NCBI GenBank assembly: GCA_026983795.1
Contig: JALSTI010000198.1
Location: 1 to 44,585, forward strand
From: Melioribacteraceae bacterium
GTDB lineage: Bacteria; Bacteroidota; Ignavibacteria; Ignavibacteriales; Melioribacteraceae
Length of the DNA: 44,585 bases
Direction: 5' to 3'
The position numbers and the translations under genes were made by a program. The notes below the pieces were generated by a model that saw only the letters and a program-made list of their open reading frames with translations, searched no databases and had not been told where the DNA came from. Positions 1-8,718 of this stretch are shown here, in pieces. Within the stretch, counting starts at the first letter, position 1. Each line of letters starts with the position of its first letter.

Positions 1-2
1 TA

Positions 3-1229
3 CTTGCCCAAGTGGAAAGCTCGCAATTTATTGTTCCTAGATCGTATGCGCGTTTAATCGATTTCGATATAGCGGATTATAAGAGTAACATTACCGGAAA
101 AACCAGAGTGGATGTATTTATAGAAGTGCCGTATTCACGAATCCAATTTGTAAAGTCTGGCAACAATTATATAGCCAAGTATAACCTTACCGTTTCATTT
201 TTTGACGAAGACGGGAAAATGGTAACCGAAAGGATGTGGAAAGAAAAAGTTATAACAAACAAATTTAACTTAACATCATCACCGGCAAGTTCAAATTTAA
301 GCTATAAAACATTTAACTTATCGCCCGGCAAATATAATTTTGTTTGCGATTTGGAAGATTTGGATTCGCGTAAAACTTATAAAGTGAAAAGTAAAACTAC
401 CGTTTTAGATTTTTCTGACTCACTGGAAATTAGCGATATAGTATTAATTTCCAAGGTTCTAAAAACGGAAAAAGGGGATAAAATTATACCTAATGTTTCT
501 CAAACCGTTTCAACTATTGATTCTTCAATCGCTTTTTTCTTCGAAATTTATTCCGATAGCAACCGGACTGTTAAAATAATTTATGCAATACGCGATCAAA
601 ACGGGACTCAAAACGGATCAAAAGCAACCGAACTGAAACTGAAAAAAGGTAAAAATGTAATATATCAAAACTTAACGGGAATAAAATTTCAATTGGGTGA
701 ATATGATCTTTTAGTTCAAATAAATGATTTGAACGGTAATAACCTGAAAGCATTGGGAAAACGGTTTATCTCCAAAATTTTCGGCTTCCCTTTTAACATA
801 ACCAATCTCGATACGGCAGTAGAGCAAATGGTTTACATAGCCTCGCAATCCGATATTTCTTATATAGAAGACGCAAAATCTTATAACGAAAAATTAAAAA
901 GGTTTATCGCCTTTTGGAAAAAGAAAGACCCTTCCCCAAACACTGTGGAAAATGAAATATTAAACGAGTATTACCGTAGAGTTGCATACGCGAACGCCCA
1001 TTTCAGAAGCTATTACGATGGCTGGAAAACGGATATGGGAATGATTTATATTACATTGGGTCCGCCTAATCAAGTCGAACGTCAACCTGTTGCTATCGAT
1101 TCTAAACCTTATGAAGTTTGGCAATATTACGAAATTAATAAAACGTTTATATTCGTCGACCAAACTAATTTTGGCGATTATAGATTACTAAATCCCATTT
1201 TCGGAGATTGGTATAGATACCGACAGTAA
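3..1229 (+). CDS. GWxTD domain-containing protein, 5' end cut by window edge
   Basis: The frame is open to the left edge. The codons before the GTG at position 12 read Leu-Ala-Gln, which looks like the end of a signal peptide, so the true start lies outside the window and the GTG is not the start. The visible 408 residues have a beta-rich first half and a C-terminal domain. That domain carries the family's defining motif Gly-Trp-Lys-Thr-Asp (around residue 340), followed by MIYITLGPPNQVE and EVWQYYE, the hallmark of the GWxTD domain found mainly in Bacteroidota/Ignavibacteriota and Acidobacteriota. The biochemical role of this family is not established. The probable signal peptide suggests a periplasmic or surface protein. 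A PfkB kinase gene follows after 13 bases in the same direction. Confidence 0.85.
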   Translation, partial: LAQVESSQFIVPRSYARLIDFDIADYKSNITGKTRVDVFIEVPYSRIQFVKSGNNYIAKYNLTVSFFDEDGKMVTERMWKEKVITNKFNLTSSPASSNLSYKTFNLSPGKYNFVCDLEDLDSRKTYKVKSKTTVLDFSDSLEISDIVLISKVLKTEKGDKIIPNVSQTVSTIDSSIAFFFEIYSDSNRTVKIIYAIRDQNGTQNGSKATELKLKKGKNVIYQNLTGIKFQLGEYDLLVQINDLNGNNLKALGKRFISKIFGFPFNITNLDTAVEQMVYIASQSDISYIEDAKSYNEKLKRFIAFWKKKDPSPNTVENEILNEYYRRVAYANAHFRSYYDGWKTDMGMIYITLGPPNQVERQPVAIDSKPYEVWQYYEINKTFIFVDQTNFGDYRLLNPIFGDWYRYRQ

Positions 1230-1242
1230 ATAAAGCGAATAA

Positions 1243-2211
1243 ATGGTTGCCACAATAACAATAAATCCTCTGCTGGAATACCGGCTTTATTTCAATAAAA
1301 TTGATATTGGAACTACTAACAAAAGTTTCAAATACGAAATTACATGCGGAGGAAAAGGAATTAATGTAAGCAGACAATTAAATTTGCTTAATGTAAAAAA
1401 TGTTGCTCTTACTTTGCTGGGCGGGAATAACGGTAAAATATTAAGGCGACAATTAGAAAAAGAAAAAATTAATTTCTCCGTCGTATCTGTTAAAGACGAA
1501 ACAAGATTTGCTTCGCTTATAATTGAAGAGGATTCTCAAACTCTTACCACTCTGTTTTCCCCCAATTCCAGTTTTGAATCTATTGAAGTTGAAAATTTTA
1601 TCGAGAAATTGGAAAAAATCATTAAAAATAATTCGGTTATTGTTTTTTCCGGAAGTTCGCCAAATGCAAACGCAAATAAAATTTTTCCGGCGGGAATTGA
1701 ATTGGCTCATAAATATGATAAAATAAGTATTTTGGATACTTACGGTGATCACTTAAAAGATTGTCTTTCCAAAGGACCGACGGTTTATCACGGTAACGTA
1801 AAAGAAATATCCGGTTCGCTAAAAATAAACTTGAACGACGAGAAATCTAAGATTGATTTTCTAAACGAACTTTACGGTAAAGGAATTAAACTTGCATTTA
1901 TAACAGACGGAGCCAATGCGGCTTATGTTTCGAAATTTGACTTTCACTATAAAATTGAAAATCCTGAAATTAAAGAAATTGACGCGACCGGAAGCGGCGA
2001 TGCATTTATTGCCGGAATTGCTTACGGATTGGAAAATTCATTGGTTTACGAGGAATTTGTTAAATTGGCGTCTGCATTGGGCGTTGCTAATGCAACAAAA
2101 TGGGAAGTGTGCAACTCAACACTTAAAGAAGCAAATAAATTTATAGATAAAATAAAACTTTTTCCTATTGGCAAAAAGATGAAAATAATAGATGACTCTC
2201 CTACAATATAA
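1243..2211 (+). CDS. PfkB-family sugar kinase, probably 1-phosphofructokinase
   Basis: A 322-residue ribokinase/PfkB-family kinase that transfers phosphate from ATP to a phosphorylated sugar in the cytoplasm. The N-terminal substrate region has GGKGINVSRQL (about residues 37-47). The C-terminal anion-hole/catalytic motif is DATGSGDAF (247-255), with Asp253 as the expected catalytic base. The opening TITINPLLEY resembles the T-x-T-x-N-P-x-x-D start of FruK/LacC kinases, so 1-phosphofructokinase or tagatose-6-phosphate kinase is the best call. No PTS gene is nearby to settle the substrate. The stop overlaps the start of the downstream Omp85 gene by 20 bases, suggesting coupled translation although the products look functionally unrelated. 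Confidence 0.8.
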   Translation: MVATITINPLLEYRLYFNKIDIGTTNKSFKYEITCGGKGINVSRQLNLLNVKNVALTLLGGNNGKILRRQLEKEKINFSVVSVKDETRFASLIIEEDSQTLTTLFSPNSSFESIEVENFIEKLEKIIKNNSVIVFSGSSPNANANKIFPAGIELAHKYDKISILDTYGDHLKDCLSKGPTVYHGNVKEISGSLKINLNDEKSKIDFLNELYGKGIKLAFITDGANAAYVSKFDFHYKIENPEIKEIDATGSGDAFIAGIAYGLENSLVYEEFVKLASALGVANATKWEVCNSTLKEANKFIDKIKLFPIGKKMKIIDDSPTI

Positions 2212-3961
2212 ATATATTTCCATTACTCTATTTTTTCTTCTCTTGTCATATTCCCGCGCTCAAACAATAAAATCATTTAAGTTCACAAACAACCATATTT
2301 TCAACGGGCAAACGCTTATTGAGCAAGTCAAAGATTTTAGAAACAAACAATACAATGAAGCACTGCAAGATTCCATTTTAAACAGATTGTATAAATTTGC
2401 TTCCGGCGAAGGATATATAAAATTTAAAGTTAATCGAATTAATATTTTGCCATTTAAAGATTCTCAAAATGTAATGCTGGAAATAAATGTTGACGAAGGC
2501 AAACCGGCAATTGTAAATAAAATTTTTATTCAAAATTTGAATAAGTCCGATTCCTTAAATATTCTTCCCTTCTTCAACAATCTCGAACGAAAAGTATTTA
2601 ACAAATTTGAAATTGAAAATGCGGTGAATCAATCCTTGGATTATTACGAAAATAACGGTTATCCTTTTACGCAAGTCAATATCAAATCATTCTTTTTCTT
2701 CAACGACTCCTTAACGCATCAAACAAAAACCGATATTTTTATATCAATCGATAAGCTGAAGAAAAGTAAAATTGACAAAATTGAAGTTGTTGGAAATACT
2801 AAAACAAACATCGGAGTTATTATCCGGAATTCCCGCTTAAAAGTAGGAGAACTATATTCCGAAAAAAGAATTAACGACATTCCGCGCCAATTAAATAAAC
2901 TGCGCTTTTTTAGGGTAATTGGTAAACCGAAATATTATTTTAACTCAAAAGACGAAGGGATTTTACAAATTGACGTAAAGGAATTACAAACCAATCAATT
3001 CGACGGCATAATAGGTTATGTACCGGCAAGTCCGAACCGCAAAGGATATTTTACCGGATTTGTTAATATCAATTTAAGAAATATGTTCGGAACAGGACGC
3101 GGTGCATCTATTAAATGGCAGCAAGAAAATCAATCAACTCAAGAATTGGAACTAAAGTATTTGGAACCGTGGATTTTTAATTATCCTTTTAATATTAAAT
3201 TGGATTTATTTCAAAGAAAGCAAGATTCCACTTATGTGCAGCGTAAATTTACCGGAAACATCGAGTTTTTGGCAACCGAAAATATTTCGGCTTCGTTAAT
3301 CTTTTCAACGGAATCAACCATTCCCAACCAATCCAACTCCAATAGATTTACCGTTTTTAATTCGAATATTTTTACAACCGGCGTTGACTTAATTATAGAC
3401 ACACGAAACGATATATTGCTTCCGAAAAGCGGTATTTATTTCAATAATTCTTATAAATTCAGTTCAAAAAAAATTAACGGTCCACAAAAATATCTAACTT
3501 CGTCAACAATTTTAAAAAGCACAATGCAACGGTTGGAGTTGGGTTTTTCCTTCTACTATTCTATTTTTAAAAACAACGTAGTATCGTTTTCGGTAAATGC
3601 AAAAGAATTAAAAAGTAATTCAATTGAAACCAGCGATTTATTCAGATTCGGCGGGACAAACACCGTTCGCGGTTACAGGGAAAAACAATTTCTCGGAAAC
3701 AGAATTATTTGGTCAAATTTAGAATACCGGTTTATGCTGCCGCCTGAATCTTATGCGTTCGCTTTTTATGATTTAGGTTATTACTTAAAAAACGGTAATA
3801 AAATTCTTGGGATTAACGAAGAAGCCGGAATAATTTCCAGCTACGGCTTGGGTTTTAGCTTTACAACAGCTTTGGGCTTATTAAAAGTAAGTTATGCAAT
3901 ACCAAAAGGAGGCGCTCTTAATAAAGGATTGATTCATTTCGGCATTCAAAACGAATTTTAA
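2192..3961 (+). CDS. Omp85-family outer membrane protein (BamA/TamA-like)
   Basis: A 589-residue secreted protein. It has an N-terminal signal peptide (hydrophobic stretch about residues 9-20, likely cleaved after SRA). POTRA-like beta-alpha repeats follow to about residue 270, including KIDKIEVVGNTKTN near residue 190. The C-terminal half is the surface-antigen barrel, with FGGTNTVRGYREKQFLGNR matching the conserved Omp85 strand-12 region that carries the R-G-[YF] motif. The chain ends in Phe, as expected for a BAM substrate. At under 600 residues with two or three POTRA units it is shorter than BamA (usually five POTRAs), so a TamA-like or specialised Omp85 is more likely than the essential BamA. 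The start ATG lies inside the upstream kinase gene. Confidence 0.85.
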   Translation: MTLLQYKYISITLFFLLLSYSRAQTIKSFKFTNNHIFNGQTLIEQVKDFRNKQYNEALQDSILNRLYKFASGEGYIKFKVNRINILPFKDSQNVMLEINVDEGKPAIVNKIFIQNLNKSDSLNILPFFNNLERKVFNKFEIENAVNQSLDYYENNGYPFTQVNIKSFFFFNDSLTHQTKTDIFISIDKLKKSKIDKIEVVGNTKTNIGVIIRNSRLKVGELYSEKRINDIPRQLNKLRFFRVIGKPKYYFNSKDEGILQIDVKELQTNQFDGIIGYVPASPNRKGYFTGFVNINLRNMFGTGRGASIKWQQENQSTQELELKYLEPWIFNYPFNIKLDLFQRKQDSTYVQRKFTGNIEFLATENISASLIFSTESTIPNQSNSNRFTVFNSNIFTTGVDLIIDTRNDILLPKSGIYFNNSYKFSSKKINGPQKYLTSSTILKSTMQRLELGFSFYYSIFKNNVVSFSVNAKELKSNSIETSDLFRFGGTNTVRGYREKQFLGNRIIWSNLEYRFMLPPESYAFAFYDLGYYLKNGNKILGINEEAGIISSYGLGFSFTTALGLLKVSYAIPKGGALNKGLIHFGIQNEF

Positions 3962-3991
3962 TTTTTACTTTAATTGATTTATAAATATAAA

Positions 3992-4843
3992 ATGATTGCG
4001 AAATTTTATTCGGTTATAAAAATAAGCCGACCGGTAAATGCAGTAATAACATTTGCGACTATAATACTAGCCGGAATTATATGCTCTAATCACATTTTAA
4101 TAAGCAAAGATTTATTGCTTGCTGCCGTTTCAGGAATGTTTGTTTTGTCAGGAGGAAATATAATAAACGATTATTTCGATATTGAAACGGATAAAATAAA
4201 CAGACCCGAACGGGTATTACCGGAAGGAGGTCTTACTAAAAACCAAGCTCTAACAATTTATTTTTTGTTTTCCATATTCTCTCTAATTTCCGCCGTTCAA
4301 ATAAATTTAACGGCAACTATAATTGTAATTCTTACAATTGTTTTGCTGTTTCTCTATTCATTCACTTTAAAAAAGATTCCTTTGGTCGGAAATTTGCTTA
4401 TTTCGGCGCTCACGGGTTTAGCCTTTATTTTCGGGGGTGTAGCCGTAAATAATTGGAAAGCGGGATTGTTTCCTGCTCTATTTGCTTTGTTAATTAATTT
4501 TATAAGGGAAATTATTAAAGATACCGAGGACGTTGAAGGCGATAAATTAACAAATGTTGTTACCTTTCCGTTGAAGTATGGTTTTAACAAAACGGTTAAG
4601 TTGATTGGTTTTTTGATTTTACTTTTAATAATTGCCACTTCTTTACCGTTTTTCTTTCATATTTATAATATTGAATATTTTATTATTGTAACAATTACCG
4701 TAAATCTTATTCTGGTTTATAGTTTTAGTTTGATATTCAAAAAGGGGGAAAAAGCAAATCTTAGAAAAATCAGTAATCTTCTTAAGGTTGGTATGTTATT
4801 CGGATTATTTGCTATTTTTGCAGGATCAAATAAATTATTTTAA
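3992..4843 (+). CDS. UbiA-family prenyltransferase, geranylgeranylglycerol-phosphate geranylgeranyltransferase-like
   Basis: A 283-residue polytopic membrane prenyltransferase with about eight hydrophobic segments. Both Asp-rich metal-diphosphate motifs are present: NDYFDIETD at 59-67 and DTEDVEGD at 177-184. NDYFDIETDKINRPERVLP resembles the family annotated as digeranylgeranylglyceryl phosphate synthase (archaeal-type ether lipid enzyme), which also occurs in FCB-group bacteria. It is distinct from the MenA-type protein at 38714. I chose the ATG at 3992 over a TTG at 3974 that lies directly after an in-frame stop, because it gives the usual short N-terminus before SRPVNAV. Substrate is inferred only; other UbiA substrates such as quinone precursors or polyprenyl-glyceryl phosphates are possible. 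Confidence 0.75.
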   Translation: MIAKFYSVIKISRPVNAVITFATIILAGIICSNHILISKDLLLAAVSGMFVLSGGNIINDYFDIETDKINRPERVLPEGGLTKNQALTIYFLFSIFSLISAVQINLTATIIVILTIVLLFLYSFTLKKIPLVGNLLISALTGLAFIFGGVAVNNWKAGLFPALFALLINFIREIIKDTEDVEGDKLTNVVTFPLKYGFNKTVKLIGFLILLLIIATSLPFFFHIYNIEYFIIVTITVNLILVYSFSLIFKKGEKANLRKISNLLKVGMLFGLFAIFAGSNKLF

Positions 4844-4852
4844 GTTTGAAAA

Positions 4853-5455
4853 TTGAAAAATTTCGATAATTCATATTTGACTGCGGGAATAAGATTTTTA
4901 GCCGGAATAGACGAAGCCGGAAGAGGACCCTTGGCAGGACCCGTTGTGGCAGCCGCCGTAATTTTTTCGGAAGATACTTACAACCCCGAAATTAACGATT
5001 CAAAAAAAGTTAGTCCCAAATTACGTGAAATTCTTTTTGATTGGATAATGCAATCGGCGGTTTCGGTAGGAATTGGTATTATTGATCAAAATGAAATTGA
5101 TAAAATCAATATTTTGCAAGCTGCATTAAAAGCTATGAAAATAGCGGCCGGTAAATTAAAACCTCAACCGGATTTGTTATTAATAGACGGTAACAAAATA
5201 TTCGAAAGTAAAGTTAAAACCATTCCGGTAATTAAAGGCGATTCAAAATCCTTCTCCATTGCTGCTGCTTCCATTATTGCAAAAGTAACAAGAGACAGGA
5301 TAATGGAAAAAGCTTCGTTAAAAGAACCGCAATATTTATGGCACAAAAATAAAGGCTACGGAACCAGAGAGCATATTGAAGCAATCAAAAAGTTCGGGTA
5401 TACTTCTTTTCACAGAAAAACTTTTTTAACAAATATTTTGTTTAACAATAAATAA
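4853..5455 (+). CDS. rnhB: Ribonuclease HII
   Basis: A 200-residue cytoplasmic endonuclease that cuts the RNA strand of RNA-DNA hybrids and single ribonucleotides in DNA. The family signature GIDEAGRGPLAGPVVAAAV is present with acidic metal ligands Asp20 and Glu21. Asp112 (LLIDGNK) and Asp130 (VIKGDSKS) match the other two active-site positions. The KVTRDR stretch and the C-terminal HRKTF are also typical. The start is a TTG at 4853; an in-frame stop lies two codons upstream and no ATG is available at this end. The length is normal for the family. yraN follows after 9 bases, a common pairing. Confidence 0.95.
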   Translation: MKNFDNSYLTAGIRFLAGIDEAGRGPLAGPVVAAAVIFSEDTYNPEINDSKKVSPKLREILFDWIMQSAVSVGIGIIDQNEIDKINILQAALKAMKIAAGKLKPQPDLLLIDGNKIFESKVKTIPVIKGDSKSFSIAAASIIAKVTRDRIMEKASLKEPQYLWHKNKGYGTREHIEAIKKFGYTSFHRKTFLTNILFNNK

Positions 5456-5464
5456 TTTTCCTTA

Positions 5465-5824
5465 ATGAGTAAGTATAAAAAGGAATTCGGAAATTTCGGA
5501 GAAGATTTAGCCGAAGAATATTTAAAGAAAAAAGGGTTCAAAATATTACAAAGAAACTACCGTTACAGCCGGGGAGAAATCGATATTATAGCAAAAGATA
5601 ACGATATACTTGTATTTGTTGAAGTAAAAACAAGAGTGAATTTGGAATTCGGTCCGCCGGAATTGGCAATTACTAAAAAGCAACAACAGCAAATAAGAAA
5701 AACAGCTGAGGCTTATTTAATAGATAAAAATATAACGGATACGGGATGCAGAATTGACGTTGTTGCAATTCTGAAAATAAAAAACAAACCGCCCCGTATA
5801 AATCATATAATAAACGCATTCTAA
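5465..5824 (+). CDS. YraN family (UPF0102) endonuclease-fold protein
   Basis: A 119-residue protein of the YraN/UPF0102 family, which has the restriction-endonuclease-like fold of Holliday-junction resolvase relatives. Visible hallmarks are the opening GNFGEDLAEEYLKKKGFKIL, then RGEIDIIAKD and LVFVEVKTR, giving the E-x(n)-D-x(n)-E-x-K nuclease core. Its cellular role is not well established. It sits 9 bases downstream of rnhB, a conserved neighbourhood in many bacteria that hints at nucleic-acid processing. The length is normal and the ATG start is unambiguous. Confidence 0.9.
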   Translation: MSKYKKEFGNFGEDLAEEYLKKKGFKILQRNYRYSRGEIDIIAKDNDILVFVEVKTRVNLEFGPPELAITKKQQQQIRKTAEAYLIDKNITDTGCRIDVVAILKIKNKPPRINHIINAF

Positions 5825-5896
5825 AATTTCTGATTAATTTTTACAATATTTATTTACCATTAAGTATTATATTAGTATTTAACAATATTATGTACT

Positions 5897-6700
5897 ATGA
5901 AAATACCTCAGCACATTACAAAAAAGAACTTAACCGTATCAGAATACTTGTATAATTTTTTTGCAACATTAACAGGTATAACGGTATTTAATATCCAATT
6001 GATAAAGGAAATTTTTATTCCTCCTTATGAAATTGAAGAAATTAAAAAGCACATGAACGAGTTGGGTGTTAAAACATTCCCTATTGTCAGTCTAACAGGA
6101 TTATTAATCGGATTAGTATTGGCAATGCAAAGTTTGCCTGTTTTTAACCGTTTTGGCGCCGCCGATTATTTGCCCGGTGCAGTCGCCCTTTCGGTGGTAA
6201 GGGAACTGGGACCCGTTATAACCGCATTAATTTTTGCTGGCCGTGTAAGTTCGGGTATCGGAGCGGAGCTCGGATCGATGCGTGTGACGGAACAAATAGA
6301 TGCAATGGAAGTCTCGGGCATTGATCCTTTTAAATTCTTAGTAGTTACCCGCGTAATTGCAACAACGCTTATTTTACCGTTGTTAACCGTTTACGTTATT
6401 TTTATAGCTATCTTCGGAAGTTTTTTTGCAGTTACACTTTCTCAAGGAATTAATTTTGAGTATTATAAAAATGCCGTAACAACCGCAATATTATTCAGCG
6501 ATTTTATTCCGGGCATTGCAAAAACATTTGTATTCGGATATATAGTTGGAATTGTCGGTTCTTATAAAGGATTTACAACATCGGGAGGAACAGTCGGCGT
6601 TGGCCGCGCTTCTACTACTTCGGTTGTCATCGCATCCATGCTGATTCTTCTTTTCGATACAATTTTAGTAAAAATTTCTCTTTGGTTATGGCCGTCTTAA
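5897..6700 (+). CDS. mlaE: MlaE-family ABC transporter permease
   Basis: A 267-residue inner-membrane permease of the MlaE family, which moves phospholipids between inner and outer membranes together with MlaF ATPase and an MCE protein. The family core is easily seen: LVLAMQS, VALSVVRELGPVITALIFAGRVSSGIGAELG split over residues 75-130, then MRVTEQIDAMEVSGIDP, which is nearly diagnostic. Five or six hydrophobic segments follow an amphipathic N-terminal helix. The gene ends inside the next gene's start region (about 13-base overlap), and mlaF and mlaD follow directly, so this is an mlaEFD operon. MlaB, MlaC and MlaA homologues are not in the window. Confidence 0.93.
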   Translation: MKIPQHITKKNLTVSEYLYNFFATLTGITVFNIQLIKEIFIPPYEIEEIKKHMNELGVKTFPIVSLTGLLIGLVLAMQSLPVFNRFGAADYLPGAVALSVVRELGPVITALIFAGRVSSGIGAELGSMRVTEQIDAMEVSGIDPFKFLVVTRVIATTLILPLLTVYVIFIAIFGSFFAVTLSQGINFEYYKNAVTTAILFSDFIPGIAKTFVFGYIVGIVGSYKGFTTSGGTVGVGRASTTSVVIASMLILLFDTILVKISLWLWPS

Positions 6701-7437
6701 ATATAATTGAAATTAAAAACTTATCGAAAAAATTTGACGACCACGTCGTTTTGAATAATGTGTCGTTAGACGTTGAAGCGGGAGAAAATTTAGTCGTTTT
6801 CGGAAGAAGCGGAAGCGGGAAGAGTGTTTTGCTAAAATGTACAATCGGACTTTTATCTCCGGACGAAGGGAAAATTTTCATTAAAGGTAAAAATATTTTA
6901 AGCTTAACAAAAAAAGAATTGAATAAAATCAGAAAACATATCGGATTTTTATTTCAGAGCGCAGCATTGTACGATTCGATGTCCGTAAGGGATAATCTTG
7001 CTTTCCCCTTGATTAAACAAAAACTTATTCCCGCAGATAAAATAGAAGATAAAATACACAATACCTTGGCAATGGTATCTTTGGAAGAAGCTATCGATAA
7101 AATGCCTTCGGAACTTTCGGGAGGAATGCGAAAAAGAATCGGATTGGCAAGAGCAATTATTACAGATCCCGAAATTATGTTTTATGACGAACCTACAACC
7201 GGCTTAGACCCTATTTCATCTAAGGAAATTAGCGAATTAATTATTACTTTACAGAAAAAACTTAATATGACTTCGATAGTGGTTACCCATGATTTGATTT
7301 GCGCTAAAATTATAGCGGATAGGGCAATATTTTTACGCAATGCGAAAGTTGCATATGAAGGAACTTTGGAAGAACTTGTTAAATCCAACGACCCATTTTT
7401 GAAAAACTTTTTTAGTACTGAACTAATAAACACATAA
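6688..7437 (+). CDS. mlaF: ABC transporter ATP-binding protein, MlaF-like
   Basis: A 249-residue ATPase that would power the MlaE permease. The Walker A GRSGSGKS is at 39-46, the Q-loop is in FLFQSAALYDS, the ABC signature is ELSGGMRKRIGLARA, and Walker B with its catalytic Glu is IMFYDEPTTGLDP, followed by VVTHD. The LSGGM variant with a following Arg-Lys-Arg is typical of the Mla/Ttg2A ATPases. I chose the ATG at 6688 rather than the TTG at 6682, because it gives the normal short lead into IIEIKNLSKKF. It overlaps the mlaE end, suggesting translational coupling. Confidence 0.93.
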   Translation: MAVLNIIEIKNLSKKFDDHVVLNNVSLDVEAGENLVVFGRSGSGKSVLLKCTIGLLSPDEGKIFIKGKNILSLTKKELNKIRKHIGFLFQSAALYDSMSVRDNLAFPLIKQKLIPADKIEDKIHNTLAMVSLEEAIDKMPSELSGGMRKRIGLARAIITDPEIMFYDEPTTGLDPISSKEISELIITLQKKLNMTSIVVTHDLICAKIIADRAIFLRNAKVAYEGTLEELVKSNDPFLKNFFSTELINT

Positions 7438-7447
7438 AGGTAGTTAA

Positions 7448-8503
7448 ATGTTAAAAAATTTTGAAGGCGCCCGGTTAGGTATTTTTGTTTTTCTGGGAAC
7501 AGTATTGCTGGTTTTAGCAATTTTTTTAATCGGCGATAAAAAATCGCTATTTGTGAAAAGTTATCATGTTAAGACTTACTTCAGCGATGTTCAAGGACTT
7601 AAAACCGGTGCATCGGTCCGTTTAAGCGGTATAAATGTCGGAAGCGTGGAAAAAATTCAATTATTAGCAGATACGACCTATAAAGTTGAAGTTACATTAA
7701 GCATTGACAAAGATCTTAAAAAGTTTATCCGGCTAGATAGCAGAGCATCAATAGAAACCGAAGGTTTAATCGGAAGTAAAATAGTCTCTATAACTCCCGG
7801 CTCGCCAAACATGTCCGAAGTTGCCGACGGTGGAATAATTAAATCGAAACAACCTTTAAGCATGACCGCAATTATTGAAGAAACGCAATCCATTATGGCT
7901 TATATGAAAGGAATAACAAAAGACTTTTCGGAAATTGTAGCAAAAGTAAATACCGGAAAAGGGACAATAGGAAAAATTATTAACGATGACAAACTTTATT
8001 ACTCCAGCGTTCGCATAATGAACTCTGCCGATACAACCTTAAAGTCTCTTACAAGTCAACTCGACAAAGTATCCGATATTGTTATTAAAATGGGAGCGGG
8101 AACATATAACATTCTTGCCAATGTTGATACAACAACCGCCGAAGTTAAAAAGTTAATAGATAAAATTAAAAAGGGCGAAGGCGTTTTAGGCGCTTTAATT
8201 TCGGATAGAAGTGCTTACGATTCGATAAAAACCGTTATTAATAATTTATCAAAAACAACTATTGCCGCCAAAGAAGGAACCGAAGCATTTTTGGAAAATA
8301 TGGAAGCCTTAAAACATAATTGGCTTTTCAAAGGCTATTTTGAAGAAAGGGGTTACTGGAACGAACCTGAATATGAAATTAAATTGGAAAAGAAAATAAA
8401 AAAACTAAAAGAAGAAGAAGCTAAATTACAAGAAAAAATTAAGGAATTGAAAGAACTCAACGATCAAGTTGATAAACTCAAAAACAACGTAAATAATAAT
8501 TAG
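7448..8503 (+). CDS. mlaD: MlaD-family MCE-domain protein
   Basis: A 351-residue inner-membrane-anchored substrate-binding subunit of the Mla-type lipid transporter. It has one N-terminal transmembrane segment (about residues 10-29). An MCE domain follows (about 38-118), with GLKTGASVRLSGINVGSVEKI as the recognisable core and later IETEGLIGSKIVSITPG. After a long helical region the C-terminus is a Lys/Glu-rich coiled coil (about 310-350). That tail is longer than in E. coli MlaD (183 residues), as is usual for MCE proteins of this lineage. An AAAGG ribosome-binding site precedes the ATG by seven bases. It completes an mlaEFD unit. Confidence 0.92.
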   Translation: MLKNFEGARLGIFVFLGTVLLVLAIFLIGDKKSLFVKSYHVKTYFSDVQGLKTGASVRLSGINVGSVEKIQLLADTTYKVEVTLSIDKDLKKFIRLDSRASIETEGLIGSKIVSITPGSPNMSEVADGGIIKSKQPLSMTAIIEETQSIMAYMKGITKDFSEIVAKVNTGKGTIGKIINDDKLYYSSVRIMNSADTTLKSLTSQLDKVSDIVIKMGAGTYNILANVDTTTAEVKKLIDKIKKGEGVLGALISDRSAYDSIKTVINNLSKTTIAAKEGTEAFLENMEALKHNWLFKGYFEERGYWNEPEYEIKLEKKIKKLKEEEAKLQEKIKELKELNDQVDKLKNNVNNN

Positions 8504-8569
8504 CTGTTTTAAAATTACTTTCCCCTATGCATTAGTATTTTGAGATGAATTAGGAATTTTAATTTTCTG

Positions 8570-8599
8570 AAATATGCAAACCCAATATTTTGCATATTT
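8570..8599. promoter_or_regulatory. 11-bp inverted repeat between mlaD and uvrA
   Basis: AAATATGCAAA (8570-8580) and its perfect complement TTTGCATATTT (8589-8599) are separated by 8 bases. It lies 66 bases after the mlaD stop and 119 bases before uvrA. No U-run follows directly, so it is a weak terminator candidate; an operator for a dimeric repressor is an alternative. It is seen in the sequence; its function is not known. Confidence 0.4.
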
Positions 8600-8601
8600 A
8601 T

Positions 8602-8617
8602 TTAATAATATTATTAA
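8602..8617. promoter_or_regulatory. 16-bp perfect AT-only palindrome upstream of uvrA
   Basis: TTAATAATATTATTAA reads the same on both strands and begins 3 bases after the larger inverted repeat. AT-only palindromes are expected by chance in AT-rich DNA, so the weight given to this is low. Its placement directly beside the 11-bp repeat and upstream of a DNA-repair gene is the reason to record it. Confidence 0.25.
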
Positions 8618-8679
8618 CATTACCAACCGAATTATTCTTATAATATTTTACGGTTAATATTTCTCTCAATTAGTTTTTT

Positions 8680-8708
8680 TTGCTAAATTAAAAATTTATA
8701 CTTACAAA
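8680..8708 (+). promoter_or_regulatory. Candidate sigma-70-type promoter for uvrA
   Basis: TTGCTA at 8680-8685 and TACAAA at 8703-8708 are spaced by 17 bases. They would start transcription about 8715, only a few bases before the uvrA ATG at 8719. No Shine-Dalgarno sequence is seen before that ATG, consistent with a very short leader. The -10 match is imperfect. Confidence 0.25.
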
Positions 8709-8718
8709 TTTTTACAAA

